A DNA stretch of 6,344 nt from the NCBI GenBank assembly GCA_002256055.1, contig NKIE01000170.1, positions 1 to 6,344 on the forward strand. Direction: 5' to 3'. This DNA comes from Pseudomonas sp. PGPPP3. GTDB taxonomy: Bacteria; Pseudomonadota; Gammaproteobacteria; Pseudomonadales; Pseudomonadaceae. The notes under the pieces are model-generated. The model made no database searches and was not told where the DNA came from. It saw only the letters and a list, made by a program, of their open reading frames with translations. This document shows, piece after piece, positions 1 through 5,121 of this stretch; position 1 is the stretch's first letter; every line of letters starts with the position of its first letter. The position numbers were made by a program, and so were the translations under genes.

Positions 1-341
1 TGGTTGAGCAGGGCGCGGGCAATGGCCGCGGTGGTGGTGCCGATGTTGATGAACAGCGAAGCGTGGGCGGGGATCTGCGCGGCGATGGCCTCGGCGATGC
101 GCTGCTTCTCGTCGCGCATCAGCCCGGCGCGCATGGCGTACGCGGTGTTCTGGATGCTTGAGCCAACGCTGGCCGCGCCGCCGTGGGTGCGCCGCAGCAA
201 GCCCTGGTCGGCGCGCTGGTTGATGTCGCGGCGGATGGTCTGCGGGGTCACGGCAAAGGCCTGGGCCAGCTCGTCGATGCTCACATAGCCTTGTTCGCGG
301 GCACGTTCGAGGATGCTTTGTTGGCGCGGGGCTAGGCTCAT
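1..341 (-). CDS. glpR: Glycerol-3-phosphate regulon repressor GlpR (DeoR family), N-terminal part, runs off the left edge
   Basis: The first 113 residues are present; the C-terminal half lies beyond the window. Residues 1-57 form the DeoR-type winged helix-turn-helix: [13 protein letters not shown], then the recognition helix [11 protein letters not shown] (31-41) and the wing [10 protein letters not shown] (48-57). The recognition segment PQTIRRD is identical, from memory, to E. coli GlpR, and the effector domain begins similarly ([11 protein letters not shown] at 81-91, [18 protein letters not shown] at 96-113, a sugar-phosphate-isomerase-like fold that binds glycerol-3-phosphate). The start at 341 has AGGGAG five bases upstream. 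The gene is divergent from ybaK-glpK; glpD may lie farther left, but that cannot be seen. A sister DeoR regulator is possible, but the glpK neighbour and the matching operator at 545-564 support GlpR. Confidence 0.93.
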   Translation of the reverse strand, partial: MSLAPRQQSILERAREQGYVSIDELAQAFAVTPQTIRRDINQRADQGLLRRTHGGAASVGSSIQNTAYAMRAGLMRDEKQRIAEAIAAQIPAHASLFINIGTTTAAIARALLN

Positions 342-370
342 GGGATCTCCCTGGGAATGGGCGGCAGTAT

Positions 371-412
371 AACGGCCAACGGTAGCTGTAGCGCAGCGTC
401 CCGTTAGCCGTT
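371..412. repeat. Long imperfect inverted repeat in the glpR leader
   Basis: The arms AACGGCCAACGG (371-382) and CCGTTAGCCGTT (401-412) pair over 12 positions. In minus-strand RNA all 12 pair, one as G-U; in plus-strand RNA the same position is a C-A mismatch. Inside the loop, GCTG (385-388) and CAGC (394-397) add a nested 4-bp stem. The better pairing on the minus strand suggests a structure in the 5' untranslated region of glpR, about 30 bases before its start codon. It could also be a REP-like extragenic element, which are common in Pseudomonas. There is no U-run, so it is not an intrinsic terminator. The fold is seen; its role is unknown. Confidence 0.55.
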
Positions 413-494
413 GCGCCGGGTAGAGTGCCCGCGGCCGAATTTTATGGTCTGCCATCCATGGCCGCCACCCTGCGGGCCGTCGCTGCACGACGTT

Positions 495-517
495 AAAAAC
501 TGCTCCCGGCAGTTTTT
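495..517. terminator. Terminator-shaped perfect hairpin upstream of ybaK
   Basis: The arms AAAAACTGC (495-503) and GCAGTTTTT (509-517) are a perfect 9-bp inverted repeat with loop TCCCG, and one more T follows. The A-run/T-run symmetry makes it look like a bidirectional intrinsic terminator, though the GC core is only four pairs. No protein gene ends here: glpR starts to the left and ybaK to the right, so as a terminator it would act on a short RNA from about 360-495, on a ybaK leader transcript, or on antisense transcription. Alternatively it is a protein-binding palindrome. Confidence 0.45.
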
Positions 518-544
518 TCCGCTAATGTACGCGCACTTTTTCTC

Positions 545-564
545 TATTTTCGTTATCGAACATG
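545..564. promoter_or_regulatory. Predicted GlpR operator overlapping the ybaK start codon
   Basis: The core TTTTCGTTATCGAACA, with flanking TA and TG, matches 19 of 20 positions of the E. coli GlpR operator consensus as I recall it (WATKYTCGWW followed by its inverse). The inner palindrome is TTCG-TTAT-CGAA. The last three bases are the ATG of ybaK, so bound GlpR would sit on the start site and block transcription of ybaK-glpK. The DNA-reading helix of the adjacent GlpR has the same PQTIRRD residues as E. coli GlpR, which fits a conserved operator. Repression here is inferred, not shown. Confidence 0.7.
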
Positions 565-1032
565 ACGCCAGCCATCGATCTGTTGAAAAAAGCCCGAGCG
601 GTGCATCAGGTGCACAGCTACGCGCACGACCCCAAGGCCGCGTCTTATGGCCTGGAAGCCGCGGAAAAACTGCAGCTGCCGCCTGAGCGGGTGTTCAAGA
701 CCCTGCTGGCCGCCAGCGAGAAGGGCGAGTTACTGGTAGCGGTGGTGCCGGTGGCTGGCAGTCTCGACCTCAAGGCTTTGGCCCACGCAGCTGGAGTGAA
801 GAAGGCTGAGATGGCCGACCCTCAGGCGGCGCAGCGCAGCACCGGTTATCTGCTCGGGGGAATCAGTCCATTGGGACAGAAAAAGCGCCTGCGCACCTTT
901 ATCGACAATTCGGCGCAGTCGCACGAGAGTATTTTTGTCAGTGCTGGCCGTCGTGGTTTGGAAGTGGAGCTGAGCGCCGCCACCCTGGCCGAACACACCC
1001 AGGCCCAGTTCGCCGCGATTGGCCGCGAATAA
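562..1032 (+). CDS. ybaK: Cys-tRNA(Pro)/Cys-tRNA(Cys) deacylase YbaK (EbsC)
   Basis: A cytoplasmic trans-editing enzyme that hydrolyses cysteine mis-charged onto tRNA(Pro) by prolyl-tRNA synthetase. The 156 residues match the full length of E. coli YbaK: MTPAIDLLKK at the start, HSYAHDP (18-24), VFKTLL (44-49) with K46 as the lysine essential in characterised YbaK, VVPVAGSLDLK (61-71), EMADPQAAQRSTGYLLGGISPLGQ split across 83-106, and RRGLEVEL (130-137). The start at 562 is supported by the family N-terminus, but no Shine-Dalgarno is visible: the upstream bases are T-rich and form half of the predicted GlpR operator, so initiation may be leaderless or weak. glpK follows 46 bp downstream on the same strand with no terminator between, so the two are probably co-transcribed, an odd pairing of tRNA quality control with glycerol use. 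Confidence 0.95.
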   Translation: MTPAIDLLKKARAVHQVHSYAHDPKAASYGLEAAEKLQLPPERVFKTLLAASEKGELLVAVVPVAGSLDLKALAHAAGVKKAEMADPQAAQRSTGYLLGGISPLGQKKRLRTFIDNSAQSHESIFVSAGRRGLEVELSAATLAEHTQAQFAAIGRE

Positions 1033-1078
1033 GCCCGTTGATTACCGTTATCTAGAAGAACAATAAAGGACATGTTTT

Positions 1079-2566
1079 ATGCCTAACTACCTTCTTGCCA
1101 TCGACCAGGGCACTACCAGCAGCCGTGCCATTGTGTTCAGCGCCCAGGGCCTGCCGGTGGCCAGCGCGCAGCAGGAGTTCAAGCAGTATTTTCCCCAGGA
1201 TGGTTGGGTTGAGCATGATGGCGAAGAACTGTGGCTGAGCACGTTGAAGGTCTGCCGTGAGGCGCTGCAGAGCGGCGGGCTAAGTGCCGGCGACATTGCT
1301 GCCATCGGCATCACCAATCAGCGCGAAACCACCCTGGTATGGGATGCGCAAAGCGGCATGCCGATTCATCCGGCCATCGTCTGGCAGGATCGGCGCACCG
1401 CGGACTATTGCGCAGAGCTGAAAGCCGCCGGCCATGAAACCGCGGTGGCCGCCAAGACCGGGCTGCTGATCGATCCGTACTTTTCCGCCACCAAATTGCG
1501 CTGGATTTTGCAGCAGGTGCCAGGCGCTCGTGAGCGTGCCGAGCGCGGCGAGCTGCGCTTTGGCACGGTCGACAGCTTTCTGCTCTGGCGCCTGACCGGT
1601 GGCCAGTCGCACAAGACCGATGCCACCAACGCTTCGCGCACCCTGCTGTTCAATATCCACAGCCAGCAGTGGGATGACGAGTTGCTGGCATTGTTCGACA
1701 TCCCCCGTAGCCTGTTGCCGGAGGTGCTCGATTGCGCCGCCGACTTTGGCCACACCACGCCTGAGCTGCTGGGTGCCAGCATTCCGGTGCTGGGCATGGC
1801 CGGCGATCAGCAGGCAGCGCTGATCGGTCAGGCCTGCTTTAGCCCTGGCATGGTCAAAAGCACCTACGGCACCGGTTGCTTCATGATTCAGAACACCGGC
1901 GCCACGCCAGTAACCTCCCAGCACCGTTTGCTGACCACCGTCGGCTATCGGCTCAAGGGTCAGGTCAGCTATGCGGTGGAGGGCAGCATCTTCGTTGCCG
2001 GCGCGGCCGTGCAGTGGTTGCGTGACGGCATCAAGCTGATCAGCCACGCCCGCGACAGCGAGGCCATGGCCGAGCAAACCGGTGATGCCTGCGGCGTGTA
2101 TCTGGTGCCGGCCTTTACCGGCCTCGGCGCACCTTACTGGGACCCGAAGGCGCGCGGGGCGATCTTCGGTTTGACCCGTGATACCGGGATCAAGGAAATC
2201 GTCACCGCTGGCCTGCAGTCGGTGTGCTACCAGACCTGCGACCTGCTCGAAGCCATGCGTCAGGACGGCGCCGCCGCGCCCAGCGCCTTGCGGGTGGACG
2301 GCGGCATGGTGGAAAACAACTGGGTCATGCAATTTCTCGCCGACATCCTCGGCGTGCCGGTGGAGCGCCCTGAGGTGACCGAGACCACCGCCCTGGGCGT
2401 GGCCTACCTGGCCGGCCTGCAGGTCGGCTGGTATTCCAGTCTGGAAGAGGTGGCCAGCCACTGGCACCTGCAGCGGCGCTTCACTCCGCGCATGGCGGGT
2501 GAACACCGCAGCAAGCTGTATGCCGGCTGGCTGGATGCGGTCAAGCGGGTGCGCAGCGAAGGCTGA
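1079..2566 (+). CDS. glpK: Glycerol kinase GlpK (FGGY family)
   Basis: Phosphorylates glycerol to sn-glycerol-3-phosphate with ATP, trapping it in the cytoplasm. The 495 residues are full length. The phosphate-binding loop is DQGTTSSR (9-16). All glycerol-contact residues known from the E. coli enzyme are present by alignment: R82, E83, W102, Y134, catalytic base D243 (in AGDQQAAL) and F268. Other marks are YGTGCF (263-268), the FGGY signature region [18 protein letters not shown] (339-356) and the nucleotide-site motif RVDGG (405-409) with N413/N414. AAAGGA lies 8 bases before the start; an ATG at 1072 opens only a five-codon frame. Compared with E. coli, the fructose-bisphosphate loop (GGKGGTR) is missing near residues 226-235, and the EIIA-Glc docking segment near 469-479 is not conserved (position equivalent to E478 is H476). 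Probably in an operon with ybaK under GlpR control. Confidence 0.95.
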   Translation: MPNYLLAIDQGTTSSRAIVFSAQGLPVASAQQEFKQYFPQDGWVEHDGEELWLSTLKVCREALQSGGLSAGDIAAIGITNQRETTLVWDAQSGMPIHPAIVWQDRRTADYCAELKAAGHETAVAAKTGLLIDPYFSATKLRWILQQVPGARERAERGELRFGTVDSFLLWRLTGGQSHKTDATNASRTLLFNIHSQQWDDELLALFDIPRSLLPEVLDCAADFGHTTPELLGASIPVLGMAGDQQAALIGQACFSPGMVKSTYGTGCFMIQNTGATPVTSQHRLLTTVGYRLKGQVSYAVEGSIFVAGAAVQWLRDGIKLISHARDSEAMAEQTGDACGVYLVPAFTGLGAPYWDPKARGAIFGLTRDTGIKEIVTAGLQSVCYQTCDLLEAMRQDGAAAPSALRVDGGMVENNWVMQFLADILGVPVERPEVTETTALGVAYLAGLQVGWYSSLEEVASHWHLQRRFTPRMAGEHRSKLYAGWLDAVKRVRSEG

Positions 2567-2581
2567 GGTCGGCGGGCCTCA
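2564..2581. terminator. Hairpin over the two convergent stop codons
   Basis: TGAGG-TC-GGCG-GG-CCTCA folds into a 7-bp stem (one T-G wobble) with a four-base loop. The left edge is the TGA stop of glpK and the right edge, read on the minus strand, is the TGA stop of the double P-box gene. The symmetry would suit a shared bidirectional terminator for two convergent genes separated by only 12 bp. Neither side has a T-run, so it may be weak, Rho-dependent, or only a barrier against 3' exonucleases. Confidence 0.4.
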
Positions 2582-3364
2582 AGAGCCGGCCTGCATCACC
2601 TCTTCATAGGCGCTGGTGAGGTCCTGCATCTGCCGCAACAGGGTTTCGGTTGTGGTGGTGATCAGGGTCGGCACATAACGCGCGTCGCCAGAGAGGCGAA
2701 AGCCCGCGCGGGAGAAACTCCACTGCGCCTCGGCTTTCTGCAGTGCCTGCTTGATGGCAGGGGTGTTCTGCTCGGCGCTTTGCAGCTCGCCCAAGGCCTT
2801 GTCGAACTCCTCGACGGCCTGCTGGAACTGCTGATCCAGCCCCGCGACCGGCAGGTGCCAGCTCTGCGCCAGGTAGAGCTTGGCAATCCGCTGGCTGAGC
2901 ATGCGCTGGCGACCGCTGCGATTGACCAGCTGCGCCGAGGTGCTGCCGGTGTGTTGTTGAATCAATTGCACGACTTTCTCGCACTGAGCCAGTAACTGGT
3001 CGCTGACCAGCAGCACCTGCGCTGCAGTTTGGCGGCTGGGAGTGTTCAGCAGCACTTGCCGGTAGGTCTGCCAGAGAGCGCCGGTGTTGGCCAGTTCCTG
3101 GCGGATGATGTCGCTGGGGGCATAGTCATTGAGGGCCTGGTAGTTGCTCTCGAACTTGGCCAGGCTCTGATCGAATTGCTCATTGGCGACCTCGGCGCGT
3201 ACGCCGGAGCCGATCATCAGGTAAGTCTTGGCCAAGCGCTGGCTGAGCATGCGTTGCATGCCGGACAGGTTCATTGCCTCGGCATCGCTGATCACGGCCC
3301 AGCTGGGTTGACTGGTCAGGCTGAGCAGGGTGCTGAGTAACAGGTGGCGCAGGGATAGACGCAT
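2579..3364 (-). CDS. Exported protein with two PilJ/NarX-type P-box (nitrate-sensor-like) repeats
   Basis: 261 residues. Residues 1-23 are a signal peptide (basic RLSLRH, leucine-rich core, SWA cleavage site), so the mature protein is predicted periplasmic and soluble. It contains two copies of one module: N-x-S-G-x-QRMLSQR-[LI]-AK at 32-46 and 148-162, each followed by an EQFDQSLAKF- or QQFQQAVEEF-like helix and a later tryptophan segment. The motif resembles the P-box of the nitrate/nitrite sensor NarX (N-x-x-G-x-x-RM-x-S) and the N-terminal domain of PilJ-type proteins, so R38 and R154 are candidate anion-binding residues. There is no kinase, HAMP or methyl-accepting domain, so it is a free-standing binding protein. 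The start at 3364 has AAGGAG seven bases upstream; longer frames are rejected because the signal peptide starts here. The porin lies upstream on the same strand, 122 bp away. The nitrate ligand is inferred. Confidence 0.85.
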   Translation of the reverse strand: MRLSLRHLLLSTLLSLTSQPSWAVISDAEAMNLSGMQRMLSQRLAKTYLMIGSGVRAEVANEQFDQSLAKFESNYQALNDYAPSDIIRQELANTGALWQTYRQVLLNTPSRQTAAQVLLVSDQLLAQCEKVVQLIQQHTGSTSAQLVNRSGRQRMLSQRIAKLYLAQSWHLPVAGLDQQFQQAVEEFDKALGELQSAEQNTPAIKQALQKAEAQWSFSRAGFRLSGDARYVPTLITTTTETLLRQMQDLTSAYEEVMQAGS

Positions 3365-3389
3365 GGGGCATCTCCTTGGGCAAACGGCG

Positions 3390-3438
3390 GGACGGCTGGG
3401 CCGTCCGACTGAGTGCGCACGCCGGCAGGGCTGCCGGC
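3390..3438. repeat. Two perfect hairpins between the porin and the P-box gene
   Basis: GGACGGC (3390-3396) pairs with GCCGTCC (3400-3406) across a three-base spacer, and GCCGGCAG (3421-3428) pairs with CTGCCGGC (3431-3438) across GG. Both are perfect palindromes. With the hairpin at 3451-3480 they make three stem-loops in a row in a 122-bp gap between co-directional genes. No U-run follows either. They could stabilise the 3' end of a processed porin mRNA, give uneven expression of the two genes, or partly terminate transcription. Confidence 0.5.
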
Positions 3439-3450
3439 GGCGCGGATGCG

Positions 3451-3480
3451 CTGCCCCTGGGCGCGAGTGCGCCGGGGCAG
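3451..3480 (-). terminator. Hairpin just downstream of the porin stop codon
   Basis: CTGCCCC (3451-3457) pairs with GGGGCAG (3474-3480), and the inner bases GGCGC and GCGCC extend the stem across a loop of GAGT with a small bulge, giving about 12 pairs. It begins six bases past the porin stop. No U-run follows on the minus strand, so it is not a classic intrinsic terminator; partial termination or mRNA-end protection is as likely. Confidence 0.4.
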
Positions 3481-3486
3481 GCTCGT

Positions 3487-4770
3487 TCAGTAGATGTACT
3501 GCAGTTGCAGCCAGAGCTTGTCGGTGTCGACGTTGGCCACGTTGCCGCGCAGCACTGCGGTGTCGGCATCGTAGCTGGCGTATTTCACCAGCGCGGTCAG
3601 GCCTGGCACGGCAGGAATGGGGTGGCCGTAGGAGAGGTCGATCTCGTCGCCGTAACTGGTGCTGTTCTGCTCGGCGTCGAAGTCGTGGTACCAGGCCTGC
3701 AACTGGCCACCCCACAGCGGTATGGTGGCGCCGACGTAAGCATCCTCGATGCCGTCGGCCGGTGTGGTAAGGAACACGTCGGCCCAGCCCTGGAAGGCAT
3801 GCTTGGTCGCCAACGGGGTCTGGAAGGCGCGGTTGCCGACGCCGTCGTCACCGCCGAGTACCTCGTAGCCGCCCTTGAGCACGATGCCCTGCCAGGTGTA
3901 GCCCAGTTCGGCCAGGTAGTAGTCGCTGTCCAGTTCCTGCGGGTTATCGGCGTAGTCTTCCTGTTGCGCGTATTCACCGACGATGCTCAAGGCGCCGATG
4001 GCGCCAGTGGCACGTACGCCGTTGGTGCGGCTGGAAAGGCTACCCACCGGGGCGGCAGCGGTTACTGCGATGTTGTCCAGGCCGAGTTGGTAGCTGTAGC
4101 CGGTCAGGGTCAGTTGTGGTGCGCCACGGCGATCACGCAGGAGAATGTACTGGGCATTGAACAGGTGGCTGTGGCCTTCGATGTTGGCCGGGTTGGTCTT
4201 GTTGTCGTAGCGGCCGTTGTCTGGACCGAAGATGGTGTTGATGTTGTCGAGGTAGCTGTAGGTCAGGGTCATGCCGGTGATCGGTTTGATCTGGCCGAGT
4301 ACGCCGTCATAGGTCTGCTCGTTCTGGCGCCAGGCCACGCCACCGACGAAACGCTGGTTGTCGAGGTTGATGCGCTGACGGCCGGCCACGGCGTTGCCGT
4401 ACTTGTAGTCATAGCGCAGTAGGGCCTGGTTGAACTCGGTGCCATCCGGGTCGGCGACCACGGAGAAGTCCTTCTGACCGTCGCGGGTGTTGTTGTAAGA
4501 GGCATCACCGATACGGCTGACATTGTCTGCCTCGACCAGGCCGGACAGGCCGTGCCACTTGCCGCTCTGTACGCCGATGCGGGTGCGCAGGGTCTGGGCG
4601 TTGGCATTGTTGAGGGTGTTGTCCTGGTCGACGTTTTCGTAGCGGTAGCGAGCATCGACGCTGACCTTGCCGTAGTCGACCAGGTTGGCCAGGTCTTCGG
4701 CGGCCATGGTGACGCTGCTGAAGGCGCCGCAAACGGCCAGAGAAAGAACAGAAAGAGTGTGGAGACGCAT
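3487..4770 (-). CDS. Outer-membrane beta-barrel porin, alginate-export-family-like; candidate nitrate/nitrite porin
   Basis: 427 residues. Residues 1-23 are a signal peptide ending TMA before AEDL. The mature part has no cysteine and shows alternating polar/aromatic strands throughout (VDARYRYENV, LLRYDYKYG, LTYSYLDN, QAWYHDFDA), ending LWLQLQYIY, a C-terminal barrel-assembly signal with a final aromatic residue. The segment GRQRINLDNQRFVGGVAWRQNEQTYDG (about 140-166, here described by its ends GRQRIN and EQTYDG) resembles the family annotated as alginate export proteins. The start at 4770 follows AAGGA at 4779-4783; an upstream in-frame ATG at 4797 is rejected because it lies at the terminator-like U-run and before this Shine-Dalgarno. 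No alginate genes are nearby. The sigma-54 promoter, antitermination leader and P-box neighbour suggest passage of nitrate or nitrite instead. The barrel call is firm, the substrate is inference. Confidence 0.85.
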   Translation of the reverse strand: MRLHTLSVLSLAVCGAFSSVTMAAEDLANLVDYGKVSVDARYRYENVDQDNTLNNANAQTLRTRIGVQSGKWHGLSGLVEADNVSRIGDASYNNTRDGQKDFSVVADPDGTEFNQALLRYDYKYGNAVAGRQRINLDNQRFVGGVAWRQNEQTYDGVLGQIKPITGMTLTYSYLDNINTIFGPDNGRYDNKTNPANIEGHSHLFNAQYILLRDRRGAPQLTLTGYSYQLGLDNIAVTAAAPVGSLSSRTNGVRATGAIGALSIVGEYAQQEDYADNPQELDSDYYLAELGYTWQGIVLKGGYEVLGGDDGVGNRAFQTPLATKHAFQGWADVFLTTPADGIEDAYVGATIPLWGGQLQAWYHDFDAEQNSTSYGDEIDLSYGHPIPAVPGLTALVKYASYDADTAVLRGNVANVDTDKLWLQLQYIY

Positions 4771-4795
4771 GTCGGTATTCCTTGTGCCAAAACGC

Positions 4796-4847
4796 AAAAA
4801 AAAACGCCACGAGCGACCGCCTCGGTTAAGAGCGGGCTTCGTGACGT
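4796..4847 (-). terminator. Intrinsic terminator in the porin leader (attenuator)
   Basis: On the minus strand ACGTCACGA (4847-4839) pairs with TCGTGGCGT (4812-4804) over nine positions with one G-U. The stem continues inward past small bulges through GC/GC, CCGC/GCGG and TC/GA to a TTAACC loop. Nine U (4804-4796) follow. It sits after the predicted transcription start and 12 bases before the porin Shine-Dalgarno, so transcription would stop before the gene unless the hairpin is prevented from forming. Its 5' arm shares 4843-4847 with the second hexaloop hairpin, which provides the switch. Confidence 0.75.
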
Positions 4848-4883
4848 CGTTGTCGGGTTGGCAGACACGCCGTTGTGCTGTCC
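4843..4883 (-). promoter_or_regulatory. Predicted ANTAR-protein (NasT-type) antitermination RNA: two hexaloop hairpins
   Basis: Hairpin 1 is CAC-AACGGC-GTG (4877-4866), extendable by a G-U pair and, past one-base bulges, to GG/CC at 4883 and 4860. Hairpin 2 is GAC-AACGAC-GTC (4854-4843). The linker is 11 nt. Both loops have six bases with A at position 1 and G at position 4, the recognition rule reported for ANTAR-domain antiterminators (EutV, NasR, NasT). The GTC arm of hairpin 2 also belongs to the 5' arm of the terminator, so an ANTAR protein bound to both hairpins would prevent termination. In Pseudomonas the expected protein is NasT, released from NasS by nitrate or nitrite; neither gene is in this window. 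Hairpin 2 has only three certain pairs, usual for these targets but a limit on certainty. Confidence 0.75.
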
Positions 4884-4895
4884 GGGATGGGTCAT

Positions 4896-4911
4896 AGCAG
4901 GGAGCGTGCCA
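4896..4911 (-). promoter_or_regulatory. Sigma-54 (RpoN) promoter for the porin operon
   Basis: TGGCACG-CTCC-CTGCT: the -24 element is a perfect match, the -12 element has four of five bases, and GG and GC are separated by exactly ten bases as RpoN requires. Counting from the -12 C at 4897 places the transcription start near 4883-4885, so the RNA would begin almost exactly at the first hexaloop hairpin and have a leader of about 115 nt. Confidence 0.78.
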
Positions 4912-4918
4912 TTTTTTC

Positions 4919-4931
4919 TAGCGCATTGATT
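4919..4931 (-). promoter_or_regulatory. Candidate IHF site
   Basis: AATCAA-TGCG-CTA matches the IHF consensus WATCAA-N4-TTR with one mismatch and lies in AT-rich DNA between the candidate NtrC site and the sigma-54 promoter, where a DNA bend would help an activator reach the polymerase. The motif is short, so this rests mostly on position. Confidence 0.3.
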
Positions 4932-4976
4932 TGCAATGAAATTGTTACGGTTTTGTGCGCTTTTGATGACGCTGGC

Positions 4977-4993
4977 TGCACTGCGGTGGCGCT
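4977..4993. promoter_or_regulatory. Candidate NtrC enhancer site
   Basis: TGCAC-N7-GCGC on the plus strand matches the NtrC pattern GCAC-N7-GTGC except for one base in the weaker half. It is centred about 100 bp upstream of the predicted sigma-54 start, a usual enhancer distance. It would link the porin operon to nitrogen limitation. It could also act on phzF in the other direction, or be chance. Confidence 0.4.
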
Positions 4994-5121
4994 CGTTTGC
5001 GTAGGGCAGACCCAGGGCAGTGCAGTTGGCGAACTGTGATTGCAGAAAAACATGCCGCTGTAACGGGCACTCGTGCACGGCTGCGGCCACACTGCAGGCA
5101 TCAATGGCGAGGAGGTGGCTC
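4994..5121 (+). other. Upstream region of the PhzF-family gene
   Basis: No gene is seen here. It holds short inverted repeats, CAGTT-GGCG-AACTG (5023-5036) and GCAC-TC-GTGC (5067-5076), which may be operator-like, and ends in a strong Shine-Dalgarno AGGAGGT (5110-5116). I could not place a convincing sigma-70 promoter for the plus strand. Confidence 0.3.

Noticed and set aside
523..550. Sigma-70 promoter for ybaK using TAATGT or TATTTT as the -10 box.
   Set aside because: Neither has a recognisable -35 at 16-18 bp; matches are too weak to call.
1280..2506. 408-residue minus-strand open frame opposite glpK.
   Set aside because: glpK matches its family end to end; the antisense protein is H/Q/G rich with no domain.
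2579..3364. Chemotaxis transducer or type IV pilus PilJ.
   Set aside because: Only PilJ-like sensing repeats with a cleavable signal peptide; no HAMP or methyl-accepting signalling domain and no second membrane segment.
3376..4422. 348-residue plus-strand open frame opposite the porin.
   Set aside because: It is antisense to a gene with a clear signal peptide and barrel pattern; its valine/alanine/glycine-rich protein has no recognisable domain and is typical of high-GC antisense frames.
3487..4770. Alginate export function (AlgE).
   Set aside because: Family resemblance only; no alginate genes nearby and the control region points to nitrogen or nitrate.
4987..5001. Plus-strand TGGCGC...TTTGC as a second sigma-54 promoter for the phzF-like gene.
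   Set aside because: The GG and GC elements are nine bases apart rather than ten, and sigma-54 promoters do not tolerate this change well.
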